Source: Pisolithus tinctorius | Taxonomy: Eukaryota > Basidiomycota > Agaricomycetes > Boletales > Pisolithaceae | Length of the DNA stretch: 64,000 nucleotides | Assembly: GCA_024663395.1 (NCBI GenBank) | Contig: JANFAH010000007.1 | Span: forward strand, 2,395,051 to 2,459,050 | Direction: 5' to 3' | Translations under genes and position numbers: made by a program | Part shown: positions 22,700 through 35,739 of the stretch, one piece after another | Layout of the letters: every line of letters begins with the position of its first letter | How positions within the stretch are numbered: position 1 is the stretch's first letter | The notes under the pieces: model-generated | Database searches by the model: none | Told to the model about the DNA's origin: nothing | The model's input: the letters and a program-made list of their open reading frames with translations, nothing else

Positions 22700-25600
22700 G
22701 GCAAGGTCTCTCGTGCTTCGTGGTCTTGGGTCGGCGTCATGTCGGATCTTTTGCCCAAAGGACTCTGCCCGTATCTGAGGAATGAGATCTCCTCCCCGCC
22801 ATTCGCCATTGACAGCAGGGCGAGAATGCCACTGACTTGCCCTTGAAGTTACTCTCTGACCATGCAGGGGAGTGCGTGTCATATGGCGTCATTGCCACGC
22901 TGCCGTCCACGTTCGTAGCAAGTATATTTTGCACTGGCAAACGATGGGATCTTGTAGTGTGTCAATGACCAGTGCGATGCGACATCAAAGGCACTCGTAC
23001 CCATGGGCGCGAGCTGGCCGAACATTACATTTTCTGTGATGCCATGACAATCATCCTTTTCACCAACGACAGCAGCTTCCATCAAAATCTCCACCGTTTC
23101 CTCAAACGAGCAAGGCATCGGGACACCAGTTCTAGCTGGAGCTTCGACTCAATTTCCTCATCCGGGATGGTGAAGAATTCCATGAACTCGGAGTCTTCTT
23201 CAATTACGGTGGACGTAGGGTCGGGGTCGTACCAAATCTCGACTGCAGCAGTTACAGTCCAAAGCGACCCGGGCAACATCAGACTCCAAGTATATGGAAA
23301 GCAGAGGCGTTTTGATACTGGTGGCGACATTGATAATTTCTTTTGAACCGGGCACACCGATCGTAACATTCTTGCTGGATACGCAGGCATAATGGAAGGT
23401 GTTAAGCGACATCTGAGTAACTGGTTCACCAATGGATTGGGTGACAAGGGTACTGCACATTTCTCCAGGATTGACAAGGGAATGGTTGAACTTCGCCTGG
23501 ATCCCACCCAACACCCACTCAGACACTTCGCAGTTGAGATGGAACTCTTCTAACACGCGGCGAGTAGCGAGTGTGGCTCGTACATGCAAGCAGAAGGTCA
23601 GCAAAGCGCTCGCCTGCGCTTCCCTACCGAGTTCATCGTCATCCAGCACAGCCAGGAGCCTCTCTGTGAGTTGGTAGACTGCGTCGACAATGTACGCTGG
23701 TTCGAGGTCACTAGGCTTGTGGCGGTCGATGTGAAAGATCTGAACGGCATTCTAAGTGATACGATGCGGATTGACAGGCATGTGGTGGGGAGTAAGGTTG
23801 TCTGCACGAAGGAAAATGAACCACCGCAATTCAGGATGATCCTGTACGGGTCAACTGTATTCTTCGTCAAGCTTCACTTGCAACTCAAGGGAGCCGTCGT
23901 CGATACCGATCCGCAGAACCCCAGGAAGCAAGCCACCTCCTTGTCCGTGACGCCAACACGGACTCTGTGCTCGAACCCCCTATCCTGAGCTCGAATGTAC
24001 CGATCCTCTGGTGCTCGATGAATGCGCCATCCTTCTCACCCTCTCCATATATGAGCCGGATGAGGTCGCCCAATGAATTGCACACTGTATGTCATAGCAG
24101 ACCGTGACGTCCTCTAGCGCCTTGACAAGACATCACACCGTTAGATGCAGCTTGTCTCCGCCGTTTTGACAGTGGTATCAACGAGACCTTCTTGACCAAC
24201 CACACCATGGAAAAAGAACTCCTGGAGGGAGGTCAGACCGCACAGATATGAACTCCCCTCGCCTCCGGACTAAAGTCATCCTTAGTGAAGTGAGTTAACG
24301 TCTGATAGCGGAAGCCGAATGATATACGCTTTCCTTCTACACTCCGCCGCCTGAAATAGGCGGACATCTGCGAGACATTGCTATATGAATCTGTAGATCC
24401 CGCACTGATCATCTGCTTGACATTGTCGTCCTCTTTCAAGTGCTCCTGCGCGTATCGACCAGACTGGTCACGGCCAAGGCTAAGTTCACGTTCCACTATA
24501 CTGAAGGATTCTTGGATAATCATGCCGGGCATGACCTTCAAGCGGTTGTGATATGCGTCATCAATGATCTCCTAGACCCTGTGCTCCTCCGCAATTTTTT
24601 CGGTGATGAAGCTCACCACTTTCGGTCCAGAAAAAGTATCTCCAATGCCGATACTGAAACCATTATGGCAAAGCCCATAGTTGACGACCCTCTGCATACC
24701 AGTGAAGACTTGAAGTGGGGCCGAGACCTTTCTCACAGAAGGCGACAAGTATGGGACCACCTTTGGTCGCGCCGGCCGCCTTTTTGTCAACGATGCCATA
24801 CAAAATTTCACTGTTGTCGACCATCATGCCATCGTCGAGGATTGGGTTCAATGTTTTCTAATCCAATGCACGACGAATATTGAATCCGCGTGGAATAGCC
24901 GTGCTCAGAATTTATTCACCTATCCAGAGGGGCTTTGGCTTGATAACGGCTGGCAGCGGGACATGACCATCCCAATTAGGTACCCAGAGGAGAATGTTTT
25001 GAACTTGGTTCCAGTCAGGGAACGTGTCTCGCGGCGTGTACTTGCAGATACCGCACAGCGTATCTTGCACGACACCCACAAGGGGTTTGTCAGCTTATGG
25101 CGAAATGATCTGACTCAAACAGCATCAGCAACGAAGAATAGACGATGGAGGGCGTGCACGAACCTGCAGCGTACCAATGCAATCTGTGATGATTCTGCAC
25201 GAGTCTCAGACTGTGGTATACTGAACAATGATTATGAACACACGCAACTGGTAACTAACAACCTTGGACTTACTGCATGTTCATCTCGTCACCGCCGAAA
25301 CCAGCATCATAAGGGGACCTCGCAGAGGGGTTCAGGCGGGAGGCTAGAAAAGTTGTCAGCATAAGGAACTCTGAGACATCTAAGAGCTTACTCGAGTAGG
25401 GCATCAGCTTCACCTGGTGACTCATATTTAAGGATATAGCCAACCCCCTGTCCTTCAAAAGTCGTCCTACTATCCAACTGTATTGGAGAAACGCATCGAC
25501 ACTTGCAGTGCCGCAAGTCAATACGTTCTCCGGTATCCCTGACATCGTATCTTGCTCCTGGATAAGTCGAGAGCCCATTCCGAACGAGTTCTTGCAGGTA

Positions 25601-26280
25601 AGCAATGTTGTACGGTGTCACTACACAGAGACATTAGCGACAACCCCACCACCATCTGTCGATACGTGCCTCGTTCAGGGTCGTAGGACTCATGCCTATA
25701 CTTATGGAAACACCAGCTTCGTCCAGTTCCAAGTTTGGGTCACCTGTGATGACCGTGCGGGTGGAGAAGTCCACCCATCAGGTTACCACATAGACGTCCT
25801 TCTTTGCCCTTTAGCCATATCCGGACGGCTTTCACAGGTCGGCCTGAGTTCTGGAGGGCTTGAGGGGTACCAGTAACATCATTATCCATGTAGGTTGAAA
25901 CTACCAGGAGGGATGAGTGGATAGGGAAAGAATACAATGCGATACTTGCCTGCAACAGCTGTTCAAACTCCGTTACGACGGGAGCAGGTGCACCTTCCTA
26001 CTCACACTGTCGAACGCTGGCAGAGGCCATAGTGATGTCACCCAACTTGTATGTCAGATCATCTTCACTCGTCATGACACCACCATCAACAGCTCTACTC
26101 GGGCGGACAGGTGGAGGCAGTACTGGCAATACGGTGATGGTCATCCACTCCGGTCTTGCATACTCGTCTGAGAGACTTGAAGTAACTAGAAACCAGAATT
26201 CGATATTTTCTTGAATGTTGTGTACACCTCCGACGGCGTGCACAGGCGTTTGTCAGGTTGCAACGACTTGATGTCCTACA
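22700..26280 (-). pseudogene. RPB1: Decayed copy of RNA polymerase II largest subunit (RPB1)
   Basis: Read on the minus strand from 26280 down, successive short frames follow Rpb1 in order: [68 protein letters not shown], the active-site region, [97 protein letters not shown], and [11 protein letters not shown] with YGQSPLG just before the CTD. It is broken by many frameshifts and stops. The catalytic NADFDGD has become DAGFGGD (25275-25310), losing two of three metal-binding aspartates. About 250 residues are deleted between the EEIESKL and CSFEETVE regions. Intron remnants are kept (for example near 25900 and 26270), so this is a DNA-level duplicate. The 5' part and the CTD heptads are absent. 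A functional RPB1 must lie elsewhere. Confidence 0.85.
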
Positions 26281-26655
26281 AAGCGTTAATATCTTGATGC
26301 CCTTCGTCGGTTCTGAGTACCGCGAGATGCGAAGGACGGTCGCAAGCAGTTCGGAGAGGGACTACTCGTGTGAGGTAGAGATATGTTTGCTGGCGCCATG
26401 ACCGGGTTCTGAGGAGATGTAGCGGGAGTGTCGATAACGCATTACTCTCGTATTAGACGCATGCCGGCGGGCTACATGACCAATTTTCCCACTCGACCCA
26501 ATCACGCGGATAGCGAGGCAATATGATAGAACAGATGGCAGAGCACAATTACAAGACAGACCAAGCAGCAGCCAGGAAATAAAGAACTTGCAACTGCCAG
26601 TGCGCCGTAGTAACTACTACTTCGAAGTTAGTACTAGTGTTGATAGGGTGAATTT
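26281..26655. other. No gene supported; 3' flank of the Plavaka gene
   Basis: RPB1 similarity stops at about 26280 and the Plavaka stop codon is at 26656. A TAGTAACTACTACTTCGAAGTTAGTACTA-like stretch near 26608-26635 is locally palindromic and could be near an element end, but I found no matching terminal repeat on the other side. Confidence 0.35.
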
Positions 26656-29600
26656 TTAGAACGAAAGGTCATCAACGTTGGCCTCTTCGAACTCATTGAG
26701 TTCATCACCGTCTTCGTCATCCGAATTGCCGCTGACATCTGTGCAAGCATCTGTGTCGTTCTCGCTTGAACTGTCGTCTGTGTCTTCATCGCCATTCACT
26801 TCCATATCACTACCATCCCGATCGTCCTCATCATTCTCTTCCCCTAACAGTCCATCATCCTCATTGTTCATCTCTCCTGCCGGAGGGTGGGGAAGGGAAT
26901 GTGCATGACCAGGACTTCTCCCAGCAAAGTGCATGAACATATCTCGGTCAGCAAATCTAAGAAGTAGGATTAGTGAGGTGTAGCGCTAGAGATACACACC
27001 TACATGTTTACATAGAAATTTACCCAACCATCTTCTTCCCCTTCTCTTCATGCAACGGATTTCCCAGCGGGAAGTAAGTGAGTCCCCTTACCATCTGCGA
27101 AGGCCGGTATAAGGTGAACAGCACGGATTGCAATATTGGGGTCAAGAAAACTGAATGTGGCAGGGTCAGAGGTCGGGACGAATCCTATCTTGGGGAGGCG
27201 GCCTACAGCTAAACGAAATCGGCGGCCCGGGGATACACCAAGCCATCGAACCCACAAAACATGCAAGTTTTGGAAGCCCTCACCTCCGCCGAGAAGTCGC
27301 ACATCGACGTGGTAGATTCCAAGTACACAGGCATACCAATATGGATGGCAACCTGGCCCTGATTCACCGGTAGGAACCATTACGTCGGACTGGTGGCCTA
27401 GGTGTAGGAAATCGTACTCTTCGCGCATGTCATAGGTAGTGTAACGAATTCGCATGGTTCGTACGGCATATAGCTTGTTGTCTCGGATTATAACGCTGTT
27501 ACGTTCCTCGCCTGAATATTCGTCATCTTGGTCAGCAAGGGGCACATGAAGGAGTCGGTGCAGAAGATGGTTTTTGAGGTCCGGAAGGAAACCCTTGGAT
27601 CAGCTTCGGTGTTAGAGACTGGATAAGACAAATCGCTTGCTCCGATAGGCTTACTTTCAGGGCGGGATCATCCTGCTGATCCCGGAGCATGGAGAACAGG
27701 TCCAATGGAGAGGTTCTATGGGAAGGAAGAAAGTGCTGTGGAACTTGAGTGGTCGTGTTGCTTCTTGGAGACGGCTCCTGTGCTCTGCTGCTACAACTCT
27801 CTTCTGCTGGTAGCTGATCGATGACCCGCAGCCGCCTCCGACGTTGCTCGTGTTTCGAGAGCTGGTTAATTGTGTTTTTCTTACTAGTTAGAGGATAATA
27901 GGCTTTCAGAGCACGATGAGCAAGTTCCCCCTGAAATCAGTTAGTCTGAAGAAACATCCGAAGATCTGAAGCATATCACCGTTTGCATTGTATACGAATC
28001 TGTCGTCCCAAACAATCTAATAGATTCCACATAATCTCCTAGCGCATGGAATTTATACGTGCACATGTTGAACGTCTTCACTTTCCCACCACTTGGCAGA
28101 GACGGCACAGCAGAACCAGCTCCATCACGGGCTTGCTTCCGCAACCGGGAAGCTCTCTCTTTAGGTAGCTCAATGGTGCGATAGTCAGGACATAACTTCC
28201 TTGAAAATAAACGGAGCTTTTGACAGAGAATCATATGGGTCCTTTCTAGGTCATTTAAGGTCGTCTCCGTGTGTAGTCGCAGCTTTGCAAGCACGTGCCA
28301 TTCGGCAAAGCGGAAGAGTAACGTGGACACAATACGGTCATGGGCTGGTGGGAAGAGACCTTCGAAGACTGGAATGGTGCACTTTACTCTTGTTGAGCAT
28401 CTGAGGCAGCATGGATGAGATGTAAATGAATGTGCCTGCAGGATGTCTTCAAAATCTCTGGCTGCAAGCCGCTTCATTTCCAAGGTATTGCTGGAAAATT
28501 TCCGAATAGTCCCCCGACCGAATGAAGGTATTTGCCAAAACCTGGGAATGCTGTTAGTTGAAGCAGAACGCTGAGAAGAGCAATTACCTTGCATCTAGCT
28601 CAGCGACAGTTAATGCACCGGTTGGAAGACCATAGAGAAGGCGAATAAGGTGTGTGAAAAGGGACTTCCAAGAACCAAGCTCACATTCATGCATTAAATC
28701 GACTACTAGCATGGTGAGTTGCTTCAGACCGAGGCCAGACAGTTTTTCTGCAAAAGCATTCTGGAGAGCCGTCGAATAAAAAGGTAAATGCCACGAAGCA
28801 TATGTACTTACAATGGTCGGAACCCATGAATCGCTACCAAGTATGCGTTCCACGAAGGATCCATCTACTGCCTTTGCCTGCTTGAGTATAGCTTCATGTA
28901 CTTGGAGAACCTTCTGCAATACGAACTCCCTCAACTGGGATGCTCGCAGACGTGCGTCACGAAGAGTTCCAACGCGATCTATCAAGTGCTTGGGTACCAA
29001 GCAACGTGGGCAGGGGCGACGACCCATCTCCCGTATGGTTGCAATAAGAGCCCTAAATTGTGGTGTATCAACTACTGATGAGTGCCAGGAACATGTCTGA
29101 TAGAAGTTCACATTACTTTTCTGGGTAATCAGCTGAATAGGTGAAAATGCGGGGGAACACTCGGTGGATGGCTCCGTCGGGGCAGCGCAGGATGATGCCA
29201 TGGTGACAAGCCTCTACAAATGCCTCATCCAATAAAATATTCCAACAGCTGTGGAACAGTTCACGGCAACAGTGGGCTTGTAGGGAGGCAATTCCCTTCC
29301 TGGATGTTCTTTCAAGCATCAGGAAGAAATCTTTGATACTGTCTGGGAGCTGCAATACCGATCACAATAAGACGTCGATCTTCGGAGTAGAACTGCCGTG
29401 ACTTACTGAAGGGAAGAAGGCGACTAGATGACAAGCACCGGAGTTTGGCATTGCACGGGCATACTTCGAAACGTTTCCAAAATAAAGGTAGAGTGGCCAA
29501 GCCTTCGCATTGCCGAAAGTAGCCAGATGAGTGGCATCAGAGAAGAACATGAGACCAGCGATAACTCGCTCCAGCTTGCATCCAGGCTCCGGTGCTTGCT

Positions 29601-30830
29601 TTTGAAGCGCTGCATGGGCATTGATCCAACTGTCCGAAGTGTATAATTCACCAAACGCTTGCTGAACTTTGCCAGTGACGGGATCATGCCAGATTTGTTC
29701 AAATGGCCATAGATGGAATGTTTTAGCTTGGATATCATTGAACGCTGAACGTATAACCTCAACGAGAGATCGATAATGAAAACCTGGTACCGAGTATTTC
29801 TGACTGCTCCCCTGATTTGTCTTCATCCTGGTGGGCACCTCGATATCCATGGAAGAAACCTTCCAGTTGTCCGGAAACACTACCTCGGAGTTCCCAGAAC
29901 TCTCACCTGGAGCATGGTCCTCGTCGAGGAGTCGAAGATGTCTATTAGATGAAAAACCATGCAAGTCCACAGAATTGAAATCCTCCGCTAATAGCACGGC
30001 CTGGACGAGCCTCGTGACTTCGCCCTCGGACTTATGCTTGCTGCCCGTATTCATCCATTGCATCAGGCGATATATGGTCATGTTCGCGAATGGGTAAGGA
30101 GGAGGAGGGAGGTGAGGCTGAGGAACAATGTGCACACCCTTTTGTAAAAGGGGACATACTTTGGCCAGTAGCATAGATGAGACAAAGGAGTCAGGCTCGA
30201 AGGATGGGCAGTGGAGGTACCGGCGACATATGCCAAAGAAGTCTCTTTCTGATTGAAAACTCCCATGTACGTGGAGTATCACCCTGCGAATAATGCCTGC
30301 TCGATTTCCTGATGCAAAATCTCGATTCTGCAGAGGTGTAGTAGATGGAGGCGAAGGCGCACGATTGTGACGATCTTGAATTAGGCTATGGGGAAGTTGG
30401 CCCTCGGCTACAAACAGGAACCATGATATCAAAGTGCATCCATGGACAATTCCTATGGCACTTACCACTGGCAGGTCGTGTGTCAACATGCATATTCGAA
30501 TCTTCAGTTTGCATATCATTGCTCTCGTCCTCATCAACACAGGGATGTGGACTTGGAATACGAAGCTGGGTGTGATCTGATACACTGGCAAGGGTAGCAG
30601 TGGTTCCGTGGTCGTCGTTCGGTATCACACCAGCCTGGTCCTGAAGTAAAGGTGAGTACTGCAGTGGCGGTTCATGAAGTGGTCGAACGGTCACCACTTA
30701 CCAGGTCTTGAAGTCCACTGCTGCGCCCAGTAAATTTCCCGAGCGCGGTACTTGACTGCCTCACCGTGTATCGCAGAGCAGCATCTACCCTTTTCACTCT
30801 TTCATGACGCTTCAAAATGGCAAGACTTGT
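26656..30830 (-). pseudogene. Plavaka (CACTA-type) transposase gene, nearly intact, one TGA
   Basis: Minus-strand exons join in frame from about 30830 to 26656. The order of blocks is that of Plavaka transposases: a basic start (ALRYTVRQ...), PPPPYPFANMTIYRLMQWMN, VPGFHYRSLVEVIRSAF, FGELYTSDSWINAH, GLMFFSDATHLATFGNAKAW, LYFGNVSKYARAMPNSGACH, LPDSIKDFF, CRELFHSCWNILLDEAFVEA, FPRIFTYSADYPEK, MGRRPCPRCLVPKHLIDRVG, LVVDLMHECELGSWKSLFTH, IPSFGRGTIRKFSSNTLEMK, FAEWHVLAKLRLHTETTL, GELAHRALKAYYPLT, RIRYTTYDMREEYD, HPYWYACVLGIYHVDV, LHVLWVRWLG, DPNIAIRAVHLIPAFADGKG and an acidic tail ending ANVDDLSF. One in-frame TGA (27048-27050) replaces a codon between GKSVA and REGEEDGW. No other break was seen. 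The zinc-finger N-terminus expected for the family was not found clearly; the first exon may lie upstream of 30830. Terminal inverted repeats were not located. Confidence 0.85.
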
Positions 30831-32818
30831 GGACTTCCGGTATGATGAACAGAGCAGCCGATGTTTTGAGAGTGAGCATTGATTGTCAAAAGTTCAGCTG
30901 CATGAAGGTCCACAGAAGAGCGTGACCATGAGAGTATGAAAAGACAATAATGCTGGATTGTAATGGCCACCGGAATGGCGGCGATCATGGCAGCAAGATA
31001 TGATGGGGTCATTGAGCTGTGTTAGAGGTAACAAAACAATCACTACAACCGGGGTTCTTTCGGTGAGGCTAGGAGCCCTAGCATTAGGTTTCGGTAGGCC
31101 GTCAATGCCCGGCAGTGACATTAGTTGGGGGATTTGAGATTTCATACCCGAATCACGTATTGACAGGCACGAGCCTGAAAAATTCGTTATAACGCAGGCT
31201 AAATGAGATCGGGACGTTCCAAGCTGAACATACCTCTCCTTTCCATCCTTGAAGCCTCCGTAGCCTGCAAGGTGATTTTCTTCATGTTAGATCGTGGTGG
31301 TGCATGAATCTGATAGCAGAATACGTTCTCAAAGAACAACTTGGGAATCTTGATCCCAGGCAGAGAGACGTACTGGGTGAGACAAGTGTTGGTGGATCAC
31401 TGAAGATAACGGTCACAGTTTATCAACATCTCTAGAGTAAAGATACTCACCGATTTTTGCGTACGCAGGCGTGGGTGAAGACCAAACCTGGCACCTACCC
31501 GAATCCCGTGGGCCTGCAAGTCTGCCAGCCATGAACAGTAAGTATACTCAGAGTGACAGCAAACTCCAGCAGGACATAAGAAGCTTAGGATGCAATTCTA
31601 GCTCCTTCGTAATAGGTGTGTCCCCTCGTGTTTCCTCGTATTTGTATTAGTTAACTGGTTTTGGATAGATTCCAAACGTGAACACACCCCAACTCCGCCA
31701 CCTTGTGGGCAGCCTCCAGCACTTCAGGAGCTGCCACAGCATTGTACAAGTCGAATGATCACCATACCCATCCACATTGTACAGGAACTCATTCGAGCGA
31801 GGTGGGCTGCTGAGATAGCAAAGTGTGAAGCGGAGCAGAAGTTACAAGTGCTACAGATGGTACATGGTAAATGGAGGAAGTATACTTGAGGCAGGTCCTA
31901 GCGATGCAGCTCCTTGTATGCGACAAACAAGGAAAAACGAAGTACAACTGGTCACAAACAATACAAGTAAACCACATAGATGCGCATTGTTTATTACCAG
32001 CCCTATTCAGCATTTTGTCAATGCAACCTGCAGCGGTTTCATATTGAGCTCTTGGTCGGGTTCACATATGGTCTTGAGATACCGTTTCGCTTCGTCAAAT
32101 CTATGAGACCACTCCTGTACTTCTGCCTTGCACATGTAAGTGCATGCCTCGTACTGGCGAAGGCGGTGTTCTGCAGCCTGCAGTTGTGTGCCAATCGTCG
32201 CAACAGCTTGTTCTGCCACATTACGTATGTGTTTTTTGACGAGCAGTGCTGGGGCCTTTCAGGTTGAGCTATTTGATAGATTAAGTTTTATTCCACAGGA
32301 AGAGAACTGCGACGCACCAGGTTATAATGGCATTGTCAGTAGAGGTCCCTGAGCCGTATCTCTCTGGTACAGCTAGTGCACCGTGCCAAGATAAGTTTGG
32401 AGCATCCGAAGTGGACCGAAGTTCAGGCTTCCTGCCATATTCCGACTGTTGAGTGGAAGTCATTGTCGCAAAAGTTGAACAAGAATTGGCATCGTATGAT
32501 GGTTGTAATAGATAATGAGGATCTAAACTCCGACTTCGGACTTTTCCTTGTGAAACTTTTTTCAGTCATGCGCAAGTCATGATAGATATGGTTTATAGAT
32601 TAGATTAAAACTTCACTAACTGGCTGGAACATTCAATGACCTACCCCAAATCCGCCACCTCACAGCAAGACTAGTAGCAAGCACCTCGCGCAAAAATTTA
32701 GGACACAGGATGCTAGTTCTACATAATCAATAACGGTGACATTGCGCAGTACAAGTTACATACGCGGTAAAGGCTTGCTGGACTACGACAGCGGTACTCG
32801 AGAGGCGCCTCCCCGACA
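30831..32818. other. No complete gene supported; coding-like fragments
   Basis: Probably contains the 5' end of the Plavaka element. Two short coding-like pieces are visible: on the plus strand IPNVNTPQLRHLVGSLQHF (from about 31670) and QELIRARWAAEIAKCEAEQK (31791-31887), and on the minus strand a coiled-coil-like VAEQAVATIGTQLQAAEHRL (32219-32007). I could not join either into a gene. Confidence 0.4.
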
Positions 32819-35739
32819 TTATGATATTACAAGGGCGGGTAGCGGCCTGCGACATGTGGGCATATATTCTAGGTGATATTTCAGTTTCCGTCGTGTGTGC
32901 GATGACACGAGACTATGCCTACTTTGAGAGCAAGCCACTGTATCAGATGATGGAAACATCGCAAAGTTAGAAAACAAAATGGAGGACCTCGCACAACATA
33001 CCTTCTCAAGACATTCCGTGTGCTGTAGGATTGTGCTGAGCACTAAGTACCACAACCATCAGTGGAATCGAACTCACAAAAATATGGTGACACGGGGCCA
33101 CACTATAACCCTTCTTGATGCCTACCTTTTGCAGCAGCCCGCCAGTAACCTGCTGCAATTGTTTTGAGTCCTTGACATGGATTACCTCCATGCAAATGGA
33201 GCAGTCGCCAAGCGGCTGGTCCAGTGCCTCGGGGTCGTGCATATTTAATGGCATTGGTGGATGGTAGTCATATATTTGTGCCGTAGCGAACTATATAAAA
33301 AGATGACAAGTCAACTACGGAGGAAAAAGCAGTGCGTTCGGGAATGAGGACACAAACCCGTTTCGGCAGAAAGAATGCGGGGCCAAGGAACTTCTGTAGG
33401 AGAACCACACCAACTTGGAACAGAATGAACGCAGCGAGGGAGTATACCCATCCTGTAGAGACGGTTTAGACCAGGCGCGGCGCTCAGGATGACACTTACG
33501 TCGTGGCTCTACATCCAATACATTCGTCGAATTTGCCAAAAAATCTGTAGCTTTGTTAGATCCAGCAAGGCAAACGAAAAACCGACTGACAGAAAGGGAA
33601 CCACAACCTGCATATTGACATGCCAACGAGGTACTCGGCACTCAACGAACTGCTCCTCCCACACTTGACGGAGCGAACGATTTGTGGTAGCCAAAATAAC
33701 GAATACATAGATCTGACGAAAAAAGAGCCAGTAAAGGCGACACGATTGCGCGGACAACGATATGCGAGACAGATAAGTAATCCAATCCCTTGGTACAGTC
33801 AGCCAAAAAAGTAACAAGTAATGGTCAGCCTACGTACAAATGCGTGCCTGTGGATCTGAATACAAATTTCGGGCGAAAGCGCCCAGGAAGGAACGGGTTG
33901 TGAGCGGAGGGGGTGTTTGAGGACGTTGTGCTGGCTGGGCAGTTTCAGCGCCTGGTCCATTGTCCTGTGGAGCTTGCTGTGGAGGTCTCAGTGGGGGTAT
34001 GGTAGTATCGAGTGCATCTCCTGGGGCCTGGACTTGGTTGACAAGGGTTGCATGGTGCTATAGAGAGACGTCAAACACGGCAACAGAAGCAGCGTAAAAG
34101 ATATACCGCTTCTATGGAAAAAATTATAGAGGAGGCGAAAGCTGGGATAATCAACGCGAGCGAGGGCCTTCCATGTGCCAAGATAGCAAAAGTGATGTGT
34201 GCAGCGAGAGAAACCGTGTCGACGATGGCCTGGGTGTAGAAAGTCCAGACCGACAGACGTTGAAGAGCAGCAGGACTATGTGTACGGTCAACGTGGCGAC
34301 ATAATAGAGTGAGCATTATGAGGGAAATGACTCCTGAAATGCTCCCATCTGTACCATTGCCAATGAGAACGAATCTCCTTGTACGGAATAAGGCAACCTA
34401 CAGTTAACGACTCTTCGGAGAAATGACTGAGTTCTATGAGAGGGTTGAATGATTAACGAATAACAAACAAGAAGCATCTCCGCTAACCTTAGTCCCTCGG
34501 CGTGATAGAACCGATAGAGTACGCCACATTCTCTACTCAGCAAGACACCGTTGACGCGAAGGGGGAAAACATTCGGTGTCCATTTTCCCGTTGGCGATTG
34601 TAGCTCGCTTTCAACGTCAATCATAAGTTCTTCAGAGATCGGGGACGGTTCAATCTGAGCATATACTAAGAATCCGCAATCACTCTGAACTCCACTGTTG
34701 GCTATCACATCATGAATGGAGTCCAAGGACAAGATGCTCCACACCGACCTTCCGAAGACTCTTGGTCAACGACCCCATTATCTATCATGGTCTTGATTTT
34801 GTCTATCCGTGATTGAAGTTCATTTTGCACGACACGAGTAGTTTCATTTTGTGACTCCTCTGGTACGATTGCTGGGAGGTACCTGATGTTGATATGACGT
34901 CTGAAAGCCTATAAGCCAATGGAAGTGCCAATATGACGACGAAAGACTAATTACCCGGGAGGTTCAGCAAAGCCATATACCGAACCATTGGCTATGAATG
35001 GACACCCTCAAAATCAAGCCTCATCTCGTTACTGCTTGTCGCATCGACAAAATCAATTCTTCCCTAGATAGTGCATCCTCAGACAGATGGACCAGAGGTA
35101 GCATGGTGGAATTATCGCACATGAGCCATTGCCAGCTTGTCTGACACACCTTCTACAACTGCATGGTCGATGACACTCCATGCCATTTTTCGTGTTGCTT
35201 TCCAATCCTGCGTGCCCAAGGAGTTTAAAATCTCCGTCATGTTCGTGTTTGCCATATAGGATTCAGCGTGCGATGACCAAGGAGCCTGGGCGTCATTCAG
35301 GCTCGGAAGCATGACGTTGTGAAAGTCAATCTCCCTGCGGATGAACCCAGTTATATTTGGAAAGTATGAAGCACTAGATGGGTCCAAACGAGACCCGAGT
35401 GTCATGTATGACTCGACGAGAGGCCGAAGTGAGGGATTTCGATCGGGCTGATTGTGCCAAGGTTTGAACGTTAACCTCGACTCGACGACTAAGGTGCGCA
35501 CGTACCATGGAAAAGTTGGTATCGGATCCGTTCATCCAGCTCGTGAAATTGGATAGCTGGTAAGTAAGAGAGCATAACGCATCGTAGTGATGACTCCGAG
35601 CCAAGAACTCGTCTCCGCTATGATTCGTGAGCAAGAAAAGCATAAAGATAATAAGAACAAAGGATGGAATGGAGCTCCTCTGCTGCAGCTGCGGCCTCAT
35701 CGCAGTCTGCACATTCTCGGCTTCATCGTCACGGTCCAT
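32819..35739 (-). CDS. TUL1: TUL1-type transmembrane RING E3 ubiquitin ligase, two apparent frameshifts
   Basis: Minus-strand exons follow Tul1: an N-terminal membrane anchor (SFVLIIFMLFLLTNH), a luminal domain (LCSLTYQLSNFTSWMNGSDT, NITGFIRREIDFHNV, MRLDFEGVH, RHINIRYLPAIVPEE, CGFLVYAQIEPSPI, VNGVLLSRECGVLY), several membrane spans (SISGVISLIMLTLLCRHVD, WTFYTQAIVDTVSLAAHITF, LIIPAFASSIIFSIEA, MYSLFWLPQIVRSVKCGRSS, WVYSLAAFILFQVGVVLLQK) and a C-terminal RING (CSICM, then VAPCHHIF, HTECLEK, WLALK, NICP). In fungi Tul1 is a Golgi/endosomal E3 ligase that marks membrane proteins for degradation. Most introns splice cleanly. Two 1-nt deletions break the model: near 34996 in the luminal domain, and near 32854, where NICPH is followed by VAG instead of a cysteine and arginines, removing the last RING cysteine. 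Either this is a decaying copy or the assembly has small errors. Confidence 0.75.

Noticed and set aside
22364..22882. 172-residue minus-strand open frame as a separate gene
   Set aside because: Another frame in the same interval follows the Rpb1 linker before the CTD ([18 protein letters not shown]), so this frame is a shadow of a pseudogene.
26656..26940. Separate acidic protein gene at the 3' end of the Plavaka locus
   Set aside because: It joins in frame, through an intron near 26960-27010, to the transposase C-terminus and is the acidic tail usual for that family.
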